64,000 nt of DNA from Kalaharituber pfeilii. Lineage: Eukaryota; Ascomycota; Pezizomycetes; Pezizales; Pezizaceae. The position numbers and the translations under genes are program-made. This document shows positions 1 to 11,605 of this stretch, in pieces. The notes beneath the pieces are model-generated. The model saw only the letters and a list, made by a program, of their open reading frames with translations. It searched no databases and was not told the origin of the DNA. Numbering within the stretch: the first letter of the stretch is position 1; every line of letters begins with the position of its first letter. The stretch is taken from the NCBI GenBank assembly GCA_015179045.1, contig WHUZ01000095.1:1-64000 (forward strand), written 5' to 3'.

Positions 1-896
1 CAGTGACTATTAGAGGTGCCAACCCTTGACGGCATTGTGCTAAGCAATAGGGTCAGTACCTAAATAGAGATAGCTGTACAAAGGCAATGACAGGAAAACT
101 CACGCCCTGGATCAGGAACTACTTGCCCTGATAATAGTAGATAAGTTAGCACACACACAACCATTCAGCGTGGTAACCCAAGGTCAAACTCACAATACCT
201 AGTCATGCGGTCAATAGTTAGTGGAATTCAATGTTGTAGGAAAAATAACTATAACACGAGGTTCACATACTTAGAGGAAGGATGGCACTCAACGAAGACT
301 GAAATCACCGTACCAACAAATGTTACGATTAGGGACCAACGGATAGCGATCAGCACTCCTTTATAACTGCGCTTCCAGAGCGACAAATCCAACTTCCGAT
401 GGAATTCGGTGATGCAAAATTTCTGAGACCAGAGACTAAAGTATTGTTAGGTAAGAAAGGTGTAAAAGAAGGTGAATGGAATGACTTACAATGCCACATA
501 TGCCACCCTGGAGGCCAGCACCAGTTTACTGCCGTTTATCCTTCTCCGAATTTCTTCATGGAGATCCCATGATATGCCCTCTGGTCCATCTGGTAATTGA
601 CGGAATTTCTCGAATCCATCAAAAGCCATGTTATTCGTGCCCCATATCAAAACCATATGTACCAGGCCTAGTCTGATGCCCAATGGAATAATACTTGCAA
701 CCATCCACCAATCATCCTTGTACACTTTTAACATGCGAACATATCTTCCCACCAGCCGGGTGAATATTATCACAATCGAACAAAGGGAGCACCAGTATGT
801 TATAAGAAGAGTTGGACGATCCAAAAAGGTAGGTCTAAAGGCTGGTGGTGGACTATACAGTCCACGAGGCTCAATGTTCTCGTTCCCGTAAACCAT
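1..896 (-). CDS. Pth11-like rhodopsin-domain integral membrane protein (5' part, runs off left edge)
   Basis: Minus-strand gene starting at the ATG ending at 896. Exons join in frame as 490-896, 271-435, 194-198, 104-127 and 1-39, with introns carrying GTAAGT, GTATGT, GTGAGT and GTGAGT donors and AG acceptors; the gene is cut by the window edge. The product has an N-terminal membrane segment, the DDWW motif, then further hydrophobic segments and the stretch ending VPDPG-PQCRQG that is typical of the fungal rhodopsin domain of seven-helix Pth11/SAT-like proteins. These are plasma-membrane proteins thought to sense surface or nutrient cues; ligand unknown. The 5-nt exon at 194-198 is flanked by two good introns and is needed to restore the KYWQ stretch. 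No break is seen. The missing part lies left of the window, so presence of a CFEM domain cannot be judged (Pth11 itself carries one N-terminally; none is seen here). Confidence 0.88.
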
Positions 897-1033
897 CGCG
901 AGATGACCGTTATTGAAGCTTGACTTTTAGCGCTGTAGGACATGAATACCAATGAATTGTTAAAGGCTGGCAGCTATCCTGACCAATACAAAAGAAATCG
1001 GTTGCAGTATATGGTCTTCGTAAGGGAGGGGCC

Positions 1034-1059
1034 GGGGGGGGGGGGGGGGGGGGGGGGGG
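1034..1059. repeat. Poly(G) run, 26 nt
   Basis: An uninterrupted run of 26 G on the plus strand, preceded by GGCC. It lies about 140 bp upstream of the receptor start on the other strand, so it could sit in that promoter and could fold as a G-quadruplex. Its exact length is likely to be unreliable in any assembly. Confidence 0.9.
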
Positions 1060-2523
1060 TTGCAATTTTATGACTTCCTATGATGCTATTATCGGGTGTT
1101 AGACTGAATCATGATTTTGAGATGCTAATGTACGCCATGCGAGTCTCTGTATGCCGATGAAACCTGACTATCAGGTGGCGACCCCGGTTCTGAATGCAAT
1201 AGCAAAGATGTGATGAGATAGGATAAATGCTTTCTCCTCATACCCACGGCGAATACAAAGTTCGAAGAGATAGATATAAGAACAAGGGTGTAGGACAAAT
1301 CTCGGTCAATGGTGCCAGGTTTCCGAGTATTTGGGAACGTCCATTACTTTTAAATTGGTCAGAACCGGGAGCAAATTCGGTTTACTGAGCTGAGAACCCT
1401 GTAGCTACTGTAGTGTGCGGCGTGAGGACAGCTTATCGTGCTATAGCTATGAGGCTGGACACCTCTTGCAGTTGCCAAAATACCCAAAATATAGCTCTGG
1501 CGCCTTACGAATAGCAATATGCCTGATAGCCCAAGAATACCTTATCAAATTAGATTTTCGGGGGGTTGAGTTGAGTGTGGCATTGTGCTTGGTATCTCAC
1601 CTACAGCTATGATCACATTTCCAGCTTACAGGCCTGCTTCGTGCTTGACGATCTTTGTGCTATCTCAAACTACAGCCTCTAGACAACCCCTTACCAATGG
1701 AAATGGTTGTGCCAATCAGTTTCCCTTACCTGCCAGCTGGTACTGTAGGTGTAACCATCTATGCACATCAGCAGGAATTTAAACTCGATGCTTTCTGCAA
1801 GGAAGCCGACTTGATAGCTGCCGTGTTTATTGTTCCACGCCGATAAAAGGAGCAGTCCGTGCCTTAACAATCACAACAGCGGGACCTCCTCGTAATCTCA
1901 CCAACGAAGACCTACCAACAGCCAACAGCGCTCCCTTTATATGGTCCAGAACGTTTCTCTGGATCCTACTATGCAAGATGTCCCACGCTGATCCGGATGG
2001 CCCTGATCCGGCGTAGGCTGCAAGCATTGCTTACCCAATTCTGCCCTTCCAGTGCGTCTGTACAGTTGATACCCGTTTTGGCAGGTAGCAGCTTTGCCGA
2101 GGTGGGGACGCCCCCGAGGGTATGAGGATGCCTGCCTGCATAGAGCATCAAGCCAAGTGAATTTACCAATTGCAACACCACGTAGGTACTAGCATGGCTG
2201 CCCAGGATGCATACAAGTCCAGACTGGGAACATAATACATGTATATCCTCGTGCTACGCATTTAGACGAGTGATGGCCATTTCCTTGTTGCATGACAGCG
2301 GGGAGCACTCTACGACCCCCCGAGTCTCTCCTATTGCTCTCTCTTCTGATAACGTTAATTATAATCAGGGGTGAAGGGTCTCCGTCGCTTAAGTAGGTGG
2401 AGCACAACCTCCATTGTGGATGGCCAGCGCAGATAATCTACTCAGGGTTAATCCCGACACACTCGTACCCTCAAAGTACTCTACTATGCATATGATAGTA
2501 CGTATGAACGGGGAGGGTTCTGC

Positions 2524-2547
2524 GACGACGACGACGACGACGACGAC
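2524..2547. repeat. (GAC)8 microsatellite
   Basis: Eight perfect GAC units; the minus-strand frame would read as poly-valine and is not regarded as coding. Confidence 0.9.
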
Positions 2548-4838
2548 TTGAAGGGAACTCAATTCCTTCTGCATGCATGGAAGCAATAAAGCCTGCACGG
2601 AATATTCTTACTTGCCGACATTAGCCTAGCTTCTTAAAATAAAAGAAGTCCTCGAAGTCAGCAGTAAAATAGTTGATGCTGTCAATAACACTAGCAGCGA
2701 TGCCGAAGACATTTTTTGCAACTTTTGACAGCCTGTCGAGGGATGCCAGGAGCTTTCTGCCAGGAGCTTTCCGTCACATCAATTCTCGGAAGTGTATAAC
2801 CAATCAAACCATCTCGCCAAACAATATGCAGCCTCTGAATGCATGATATGTGGCTTGTAGTGCCACGCGAACGTGAAACAGAGGAACTCCCTTGCGGCAT
2901 TCGTCATGGTAACCCAGATGAGACAAATCAAGTATGCTAAGTTGTGCCCTTTTTTTTCCCGCAGAGACTACTATGGCGAGGTCAAAGTCTCGGACCTCAA
3001 CCTTTAGGGGAGTAGAGGCTGTTACATGCCGTAATTGCCGTTTTATTCCACTTCTAAAAAGTATGCCAAATAATATCTGTGGAAAAGGGTAATACTCATA
3101 GGGAACAGTAGCCTGGTTCCCTCCCCTCTAGAGCTCAAATGAGGTAAAAGCTACGTGCTGGGCATTATTAACTCTCCGCTGTTGCAGTTAGTATACCCAC
3201 CTCTAGTTAGTGCTTCCCAATTGTGAATCTTGACGGGGAATCCCCAGCTTCTTAAGTATGCTGGCAATATGACTGGGTCAGCTAGTGGACCATTTACCCA
3301 GTCGCCTCCCCTCAAAATTTTTGTAAAGCGGAACCATCATAATTAATTCTGTCCTTAAGGTACTGTACGACCATTGGCATTACTTTTCTTTATCAAGATA
3401 CTGTACCTCGAGATGGCCCATTATCTCACCAACAAAAGTATCTCCATGCCGGCCGCAGGTTTCGCATGGTCTCGCTCACAATCCTACCTCAAAGTTGTCC
3501 CATCCTTATCATCATCCGCCAATAGGAAGTAATGGAATAGCTAGGCGGCTCTGGGGTCCACATTGCATCAAAGTTTTTCAACTGGGGATAAGTGGTGGGG
3601 GCCATTACCATGGTTGTGAATAGTATTGTGGGCTATGCATGTTCTGTATCGTTCACTAAATATTTTATCACGTCGTATTTGAAAGTTTACTGGTCATTTC
3701 CCAAGAAAATCCAAGCCTCCAGAGAAACCACTACCAGTATTGTGAGGTCAGAAGCTCAGTGTAACTCTGATGCGACATGGGTTCGGCCGTACATGTCTCG
3801 AGCCAGTTTGATGCAATGCATTCCTGTCACTTACTCAAACAGGTAGTCAACAAAGTGCGTTTTCGTGGAGCAAGACTATGCATAGTGTTTCAGGTCGGCC
3901 ACTTAGTCTCAAGGCTATCGGCAACCAGACTAGACTATCGGACACCAATGGCCAGCCGGACTACTCGGACACGCGTTCAGTGCCCGACCCGGCCCCATCC
4001 CCAGCCGTCTTCCCTCATTATAAGGAAATAAATCCACATTGATGTTGCGAGAATTCTCCGAGTTGAAAACTAGTTATCGATCTAGCCCAATGTAAATGCC
4101 GTGTGCAATATGCTCGCTGTGATATGTTTTCGGGAGATTGTTGTCCAGATAAGTTGCAAAGACAAACAAGTACTTTCATCTTGCTACATTCAATTCAATA
4201 GGTTTGTTCTTTTAAGGATGGGTGCACAGTTTTAGATGTATGGCTTGGTTGTTAATATTATTGGCTTGTTTTGTGCATTGCGATGTCGCCCCAACTATTG
4301 GAGACAATGTCAGCCTTTTTCATGCCAAGAACATACCTCCAGGTGGCGTGACATCCATATCATCGATTTCCTTGCCATGATAATTACCGTTAATTCGTTG
4401 ACGCTCGTTAATCGGTATCTTAACCTTAATCCATAATACCCAATACCATTCTTTGTTGACACTCTAAGTGTATACTACAGTTGTTGGCATTGGCCCCTTT
4501 TCTCAGTCTAAGTACACCATATCGATGAATCCACAATCCACTTGCGACGTGGCAACGCAAGCAGCCAACAAACAAACGCTGGCCTCCAGTAACATCGTCC
4601 GCACACGCACTATTGGCTTGCTCCATAATTCGGATGCAAGTGGTCGGCATGCATCGCAAAACCCAGCTCCAGAGCGGAGAAGAAAAGGAGGGGTAATATT
4701 TTCATATATATGTAATTGTCGTAGGTAGCTCCCCTGAGCAGTCTTCCGTCTTTCATATTTTACCTAATATCAAACTTATTTTATCCTTTGCTCGCAATAC
4801 AGGTATTTCAAATTATCGCCGTTTTCACCTAAGTCAAC

Positions 4839-5519
4839 ATGACCGCAGCCTTTGTGTCGGCTAGCGCAGCGTACATTCTTGCGCCCCTCATCAAGGAAGC
4901 ATTTGCAGCCACGGGTATTACCACCGCAACGGGGGACCAAATCGACGATACCCTTCAGACTGCCCAACGTACCCTCCGGACTGCTGAGGAGACCGCAAGT
5001 CAAATTCGTGCTCTGATAGACAACCCTGGAATGGGGCTGAGCGGGCAGCCAACGATTCCAAGGGGGAAATATACGCAGGTACGGCAAGCATATCCAAAGG
5101 TGAAAAAGGGATGCATCAGCGTTGGGAGGACCGGGGAGCTGTGTTGCAGGAGTTGAAATCCAATACATGGTTGACAAGAATAAAAGGAACTAGCCGGTTT
5201 CTATTCCAAGATCTTCCCTAATCACCACGTGCTCGTGCTCTACGACCGCCTCCCTCGGCTAATGTATATTAGTGGAGTTATCGCCTCTGACGGCAAAGTC
5301 ATCGACGGCCCAACTTCTGGCGAGATAGTAACCGCACATAAGAAGATCCAGCGCGGGTACTTAAGGATCGGTCTATGGGGTTTCCACATGTATATCTTCC
5401 GGGAGGGCCTAATAAAGAATCTTGGAGACGGTGGCTTTGAAAATTGGTGTTGGAGGAGTAAGAGCTACAAACGAGACGGAATGGAGGTTGCCTTTCAGCG
5501 CGTTGCAGAGTCGAAATGA
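4839..5519 (+). CDS. Small fungal protein with C-terminal GDGGFENW motif, two exons likely
   Basis: The first exon starts at ATG 4839 and encodes an Ala-rich, helix-prone N-terminus (coiled-coil-like, many Gln/Thr) up to about 5078, where CAG is followed by a GTACGG donor. The second coding part, about 5206-5519, contains a beta-rich segment with the motif GDGGFENWCW near its end and stops with TGA at 5517-5519. The intron is inferred: an acceptor TTCCAAG ending about 5205 would keep phase 0, but I could not prove the join. From memory, a GDGG[FY]xNW motif recurs near the end of small fungal proteins of unknown role; this is recollection only. No signal peptide is obvious. Downstream is a non-coding stretch to 6.3 kb. 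Function unknown; a broken gene is an alternative. Confidence 0.5.
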
Positions 5520-6779
5520 GGCCTTAGCAGTCGGAGATTCTGGACATTCTGGTGGCCTGGTGGGGAGGGACTAGCTGATGGCTTGCTGTTCTTGGAGCTT
5601 GTAATAGCTTCAGGTCTGTGTTTTAGTGCTATTATGCGTCGTTTATTCTTGCAAGCTGGAGAAGCTGCAGATATTGCGGGACCATTAGCTCTCGGCATTA
5701 ATTCTGCTGAGGAGCCCACTCTTACTGGGGAAATAGGGTTGGTCGGTAACCGTCAGTGAGGTGATTGCTATATTGATCGCGCCTTTGTCAGGTTTACAGG
5801 TTCTGGGATTCCTAAAGCGCTGTGGGTCGTCGGGATACGATCGACTCATGCACATGTATATAGGACATATATTTGATGGTGGCTAGGTGTCTGGAGTTTG
5901 AACTTCATTGGGGTACTTTCTGCGTACGAGAACAGGACACTTCGCTTCTCAGTTAGAAGGAAGCAGCCTTCCCTAATGGCAGTATAGAAAAGTTAACGCA
6001 CGTATAGCAGCCACTGGGAGAGTAGTTCCAATTCGAGTGCGCTGATCTCTGTGCGCCAGACAAAGGCCGAGTTCAACACGCAGCCCAAATAGCAGATGTT
6101 TGGGGTGCACCTTGACTGGTTCCCTACCATAACATCTTCGGGGATGTTATGCCTCTGTTGCAAGTAAGTACTGACAAGCCTGTATATATAAATGTATATT
6201 ATAGGAGTGCTCTCGTCGGGGACTCGGCATTGCTTATAAACCGCATTACATAAGTACCTAAGTGGAGTAAAGTATACGTACTTATGCGCTACGAGTAGTA
6301 CGAGTAGAGTACATTATGCAGCCCCGCAATATGCAGCGTATGTTCCCCGCATGTTCTTGGCGCCATCATCACATTGCCCCGCCACTCGAGCAGGGCTCAG
6401 AATCTCCTAAGCTCCAAATCTCTCCACTGGCAGCCCAGGTAATAAACACCCGCCCCGCGAAAGAAGGATTACGTATACCGGAACTCGCTCATACCGATAT
6501 CGACACGTTGCCCTATACAACATCGCTCCGCACACAGGTGTGTCCTGGCGGAGTGGGTGGCTTTATATATCGATTGCGCGCGGCATCTCTTCATTGCAGC
6601 CTATGTTCTCCGTGAAACCGCACGAGATACTGGTGCGGGACTTATAAGACCCCGTATTGCAGCGAGACATAATAAATAAACATCCTCCCCCTCTCACTCC
6701 CACTAGCAACCTCCACCGCCATTTTCCGGCCGCAAGACTAGCTGCACAACGCAACATTTGGACATTCCGAGCCGCTACC
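5520..6779. other. Intergenic stretch, no supported gene
   Basis: No convincing coding region. AT-rich between 6160 and 6320 with TATATATA-like tracts. The last part is the likely promoter of the membrane-protein gene that starts at 6780. Confidence 0.55.
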
Positions 6780-7961
6780 ATGGTGGTAAGCTTCCCCAAT
6801 CCCGCAAACCTATACTTTCCCGTGACCGCAAGCCATATGGGCAAGCTTAAGGATCGCATTAACCAGTTTCTCAAGACCAAGCGCAGCGACCACTTAGCCT
6901 GGCAACGCCGCTTCTCCAATCGCATCCTTGCATATCCAGACGCAAGCAATACAAGCGGCAGATCAACGCCTACGACACTCGACGGCTACGGTGACCCGAC
7001 CCCACCTGAAAGCACGATAACTGATGACACAGACTCAGAATGCCCTCTTTCCGAAATCTCTGCTCCCGCTCCTCCTGGGAGCTATCCAGTTGGACGGGAG
7101 GCCTCGGATGACTACGGCCTAGACAAGCCCCTTTTCTCGAGCTGTCATATCATCGCCCCTAAGTCCCGCAGGTCTTGCGGTTCCACTGATGGCAAAACTC
7201 GTCAAAAAGACGATCATGTCCCGGCCCGTGCATCACAGTCCTCAAGGAATACAGATCAGGGCGGTATTGAACATACCCAGCCTCCAAACAATCGGATCAT
7301 TACCAGCTCCTATACAAGCTTTGGAATTATCCTTTTTCTCCTCATATGCATAATGTCCTCCTGGGTCGGTCAAGGTAACTCTATCTCATTCCAGATTCAT
7401 ATCGGTCGCGCACGCGAGTCGAACAACACCGTCTCTGCTACGCCCGTGAGTGTCCAAACAGTCATAGACACCAAAACAGTAACGCAGTTCCATGTCAGCA
7501 CTGCTACCATCACTAGCACCGTTGCTACCACTGCAACACTCACTCAACAATCATCCCCATTACCAGCTCCATCTACAACTGGGCCGTCTTACTCAAACAG
7601 TCCCTGGTATAGTTTCCCTTTCATGCGGGCTAGATCGCTTGACGAGGTGGACTGCCACCTGTCTAACCAGCGCACTGAGCGTGAACCTTATTGGCACGAA
7701 AGTATCTTCCAAAAGTTCGCTCTTCGTGACTGCCTCAAGATGGAGAAGAAGGGCTTAAGATGGAACGGCCTGATGTGCGGAGGGGCAAAATGGGAGGTGG
7801 AAACAGATCCGACACCAGGAAGTAAGTATAGTGACTCAAAGGCCTGTTGGAAAACTTGTAGCAGCTGTCTTGCGAAGGGTATCAAGAAAAGGGCTAGAAC
7901 TGCAGAGTGTAAGGTACAGGAAAGGGGGTCACGTTGTTTCGCAAGGTATTCAAATACCTAG
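6780..7961 (+). CDS. Single-pass membrane protein with Cys-rich C-terminal domain, unknown function
   Basis: One uninterrupted frame of about 393 residues from an ATG in a strong context (CTACCATGG) to TAG at 7959-7961; the frame is open 41 codons further upstream but the upstream Met has a weak context. The N-terminal 220 residues are polar, Ser/Pro/Asp-rich and look disordered and cytosolic. One hydrophobic helix of about 22 residues follows (around residue 183-205, SFGIILFLLICIMSSW). After it comes a Ser/Thr/Val-rich stalk likely to be O-glycosylated, then a compact domain with eight cysteines, including the cluster CWKTCSSC. The layout suggests a membrane-anchored surface protein with a disulphide-rich head. 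I recognise no named family. No intron is needed. Confidence 0.68.
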   Translation: MVVSFPNPANLYFPVTASHMGKLKDRINQFLKTKRSDHLAWQRRFSNRILAYPDASNTSGRSTPTTLDGYGDPTPPESTITDDTDSECPLSEISAPAPPGSYPVGREASDDYGLDKPLFSSCHIIAPKSRRSCGSTDGKTRQKDDHVPARASQSSRNTDQGGIEHTQPPNNRIITSSYTSFGIILFLLICIMSSWVGQGNSISFQIHIGRARESNNTVSATPVSVQTVIDTKTVTQFHVSTATITSTVATTATLTQQSSPLPAPSTTGPSYSNSPWYSFPFMRARSLDEVDCHLSNQRTEREPYWHESIFQKFALRDCLKMEKKGLRWNGLMCGGAKWEVETDPTPGSKYSDSKACWKTCSSCLAKGIKKRARTAECKVQERGSRCFARYSNT

Positions 7962-8008
7962 AGGGTTGCACTGATGTTTCCGTGAATGTATCTTGTAGTC
8001 TGACGGCT

Positions 8009-8069
8009 TCTGGCCATGGCCCATTGGGCATCATGCGTTCGATGATTTAAAAATATATGAAAAAAAGTT
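8009..8069 (+). mobile_element. Miniature poly(A) retroposon, subfamily A, diverged copy
   Basis: Core GGCCATGGCCCATTGGGC then TCATGCG and an A-rich tail. It is flanked by GTCTGACGGCT (7998-8008) and GTCTGATGGCT (8070-8080), an 11-bp target duplication with one mismatch. Same design as the better preserved copies at 31.7 and 42.5 kb. Confidence 0.65.
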
Positions 8070-8096
8070 GTCTGATGGCTGTTAGTGTACAGAAGT

Positions 8097-8154
8097 GCCC
8101 TGCCATGTTGAACAGCTGTATGCGGGATTATGTGATACGAGAAAAAAAAAAAGA
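8097..8154 (+). mobile_element. Miniature poly(A) retroposon, subfamily B
   Basis: Core GCCATGTTGAACAGCTGTAT plus GCGGGATTATGTGATA, then A-rich tail. Perfect 11-bp target duplication TGTACAGAAGT at 8086-8096 and 8155-8165. It lies 30 bp from another copy, so two independent insertions landed side by side. Confidence 0.82.
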
Positions 8155-8208
8155 TGTACAGAAGTATGGAACTTAGCGTATGCGTCATATGATACAAGCA
8201 CTAGCACC

Positions 8209-11200
8209 TACCATTAGATGAAACCAAGAAACCGTAAAGATTTATCTCGAACTTGCGTACAGTTCTCACCTGGTATTTAATGCATGTACGGTAAGGCTCC
8301 GAAGATTTTATGCAAATAACCAAGAACACTAGTCTCGTAACCAGACTTAGTCAGCGTCGCATGAAATTGGAGTGGCGACGCTAGGAGCAGACTACAAGAA
8401 CACCACAATCAGCAACCAAGTTGTCCTGACAAACGGCAATCAGTGCCAAGACTACAGACCGATAACATTACCACGATTGCATCTGAAGATTTGAAGACTG
8501 GATTTTATGATGATATTAGCCAGGTCAAGTCAGGTAAAGTAAGGACCACAATCCTGCTGAACAGACGACTATGGTCACTATTGTAGCTACAAACAGGCTT
8601 AAATATTAAATGGTTAATCAGTCTTGTAGCCCTGAATACCAGCAGGTGCGTTCTAGATTGCAATATGGAAAAAGCCGAATGCGACCCATGGTGCACTCAT
8701 GGGACAATAATTGATGTAATGACGGGGTCAGGGATCACGACTCTGATATCGCTGTGTTTGGATTTCCAGTGGCATATTTTTGCCAACGGCAGATACCCAA
8801 GATATTCTACCTGCATTTCTTTCACCAAGCTCTTAATTTCGTACAGGGCATTCTGGGAATATCGTTTCTTTTCATCTGCATACCAATTTTTGAGTCAATT
8901 GCGACTCCTATATTTCCTTTCCACTGTCGTTAGTTCTAAGAAATAGCATAGTCACCACCGTCTAGGGAGAATAACCAAAAATCTTGCGGCAGAGTCACAG
9001 CAGCAACAAGCTGAGAACACGGGGGCGAACACAACCGAGCAAAATATAGCGGAGGATGTAGGGGGCTCAAAGGGAGCAGCAGGAGGGTGGAAGGGAGCGG
9101 GGAAGGGAGCGGGGACAAGAAGAGGAAGGTGAGAACAAACCTGAGGAAGAATCATCGGCGAAGAAGGATAAGAGGGGAGCGGAATCTGAACGATCAAGAA
9201 CGGAGAGTCAGCCTGGCTCGGCATGAAGCGCGGAATCAAGAGCAAGATAAGGACCGGCGGCCAGGCACTCCAACTGCCGAGAATGTTCCAGAGCTGGGCC
9301 AGGACGCTCACTCTGAGGGAGGAACCAGCTCCCCAGCCCCGCCGCCAGCCGTGCAGCCGCAGCGAGAAGCCGCCTCTCCCAGGCGCCAGAAGAAGGTGCG
9401 CACATTCCCCAGCGACGGACGCCAGTTCTAGATGGAGGGCACCACCCGGGAGGAATCACTCTCATCCGGAACTACAACCACAACCACAATGTGCCCTCCG
9501 CCCCCGCCCCGGCGAATCAGGCCCAAGGTCAACAGAAGAAGGACCTTTATGGGGCTGAGGTTAGACCTGAACCTTTGATGTGGAGATTTCGCTCAAAGCG
9601 AGGATTCACGGTGATATAGAACTTGCATCGCTGTGAGTACCACCCCCCCCCCCCCATTATTCTATTTTAAATATAATATCCATCCAAAGTACTTGGTAAC
9701 GATTGAAAAGTAATGTCGCAACGCAGTAAAGGGTACAAGAAAAGGGACAAAACGAACGCAGAGAAATGGGCGTCGATCTAAGCATCCAGTGCCAGGTATC
9801 CAGTTCGACGAAGATTTAGGTCTTGAAGGATGCAGCATTTCTCAAACGTGTATTACAGCGGTGAATGAAGAGAGTGTACGAATACTGGTGCGAGTTGTAT
9901 TCAAGAATGTGGAACCTATAACGTCTTTGGATGATCTTGAATTCGAGATAACACAGCTTTGATGATTTCGCCACCGTTGACGTGCTAGATAGAATACCTA
10001 CTGCGTTCAAATTCAGTCATTTCTTTATCTCCTTCAATAGTCATCTCCTTAGTGATTCTAGGCGCAATATCTCTTCAATGTATACACGCCTCTCATTTTA
10101 GTGATGATTGTATGTGTTGAACATGGATTGCTCGTACTAGGTACTGTTCAATACACAAGCACCCACTTAAAGTAATGAAAAAAGGCAGTGTGATCGACGT
10201 TACTGAAGCTGACTAGGTAAGTCTGGTTGCATCAAAGCATTCAAAATATTATTTATTGTATGGTGTAGCAAAATTGTGACAATCGCACTTGATAGCGCAA
10301 CTTAAGTTCGAGCAAGAAAAAGACATCCAGAACTATCTAGTTCTCAGAATCAAGTTTTAACTAGTAAAATTCAGCTTTGCTATACACTCTCGCATCTCGT
10401 AGCTTTTCCTATTGCGATTTTTTATTTTATCAAGCTTGAATCTGTATAGAGTTCTAAAGGTCGCATGTCGTTCCTCCTAGATTTCTAATATTTCGCATAT
10501 AATCGCTGGTTTAGATAGCCTGCGCCCGTTTTGGGAAGAGGGGGACTACCGGATGGGGTAATATGCACTTTCGAATATGTATCTCAGCTCCAGCGCCGAT
10601 ATCGCATCATTAAAGGTCCAAGTAGTTGCGCAAAATCACCAAGGACGAGAAAGTGAAACTCTTTAAATCCCAAGAGAACAGTCCCTGAGGTTCCAGGAGC
10701 ATAAGTTACTATTGAAGAGCTTATTTGGCGCGCATGACTATATACAGTAGGTAAACCGATTTAGCGGATGCATGAAGAACCCCGAATACAAGAAGATATA
10801 AGAAACAAAATTATAGTCAGTCCCAAGATATTCCTAAAAGCCGAATTAAGATTCGTTTTTGGATTCATCGAGCAACATGATTGTCTCCTCCCCTACACTT
10901 CCGAATGGGCAAACTAGGGAGATAAAGCAAAACTGAAAAGGAGTGACAATGTGAATTCGAACATGCGAACTTCCGGCAGTGGAGAAACAAGTTTGATCTA
11001 GCAAAAAGGTGGTAGTCGATATTAAGATTCTAGCATTCACCGTAACATCCTCATCCAGGTTCAAATTCAACCTCAAGCTCAGTGCATCCTTGTTTTTACC
11101 CTTCCCACCACCCTCAAGTGTTTATAATCCGGCAACTGCTGGTCCCACAGCGCCACCGACGTCTTGTACTGTACCCCGCATGAGGACTTCGACTTGCTCT

Positions 11201-11605
11201 GTGGCCCCAATGAGCTCATGGCCGACGTTATTATTGGCGTCGAGGGCTTGTCCACCCAGCGCACCTGTACCACTGCTGCTGCGTCGTGACCGCCGGGAGC
11301 ATGATCGGGGCCGCTGGCGGGCGGGGACTCGCTCGAGTTCGGAGTTATTGTGGCCGCTGGTCACAGTGGTGGAGTGTCGACTTTGCCAGAGGTTGAGTTT
11401 GACGGGCTCTGTGATAGTGGGTATCAGAACTAGAAGAGGTGGAAGGTTGTGGAGACAACAAGTCAAATTAGCTCGAGGGAGTCCAGTAGCTATCGGCTAC
11501 CAAAATGAATCGCAAGACCTCATCTAGTAAGATCAAACGGTAGGAAAAGATTCGGTGAAAGTTTTTATATATGTGTAGTCTGGTTGTGCCGACCGGACTA
11601 ATATA
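8209..11605. other. Intergenic stretch with one GC-rich island
   Basis: AT-rich sequence with no supported gene apart from the GC-rich, frame-broken island at 8960-9578. Holds a C13 run near 9643 and AGTCTGGTT/AACCAGACT copies at 8339, 10220 and 11577. The 11.0-11.5 kb part is open on both strands but matches nothing I recognise. Confidence 0.5.
8960..9578 (+). pseudogene. GC-rich, charged coding-like island, frame-broken
   Basis: Composition jumps from AT-rich to GC-rich here. All three plus frames carry in turn charged, low-complexity sequence (Lys/Arg/Glu, then Pro/Ala/Gln), such as a stretch with KPEEESSAKKDKR. No single frame stays open and no splice plan was found. It may be a decayed gene or a gag-like/ORF1 part of a retroelement. 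Weak evidence; it could also be non-coding. Confidence 0.25.

Larger units (their letters stand above)
897..4838. other. Intergenic stretch, no supported gene
   Basis: About 3.9 kb without a recognisable coding region; open frames are short and resemble no family I know. It holds a 26-nt G run, a (GAC)8 microsatellite, and near 3915-3941 a 13-bp sequence containing AACCAGACT between two copies of CTATCGG. Confidence 0.6.

Noticed and set aside
2389..2598. Minus-strand frame with poly-Val
   Set aside because: Translation of the (GAC)8 microsatellite with no other support.
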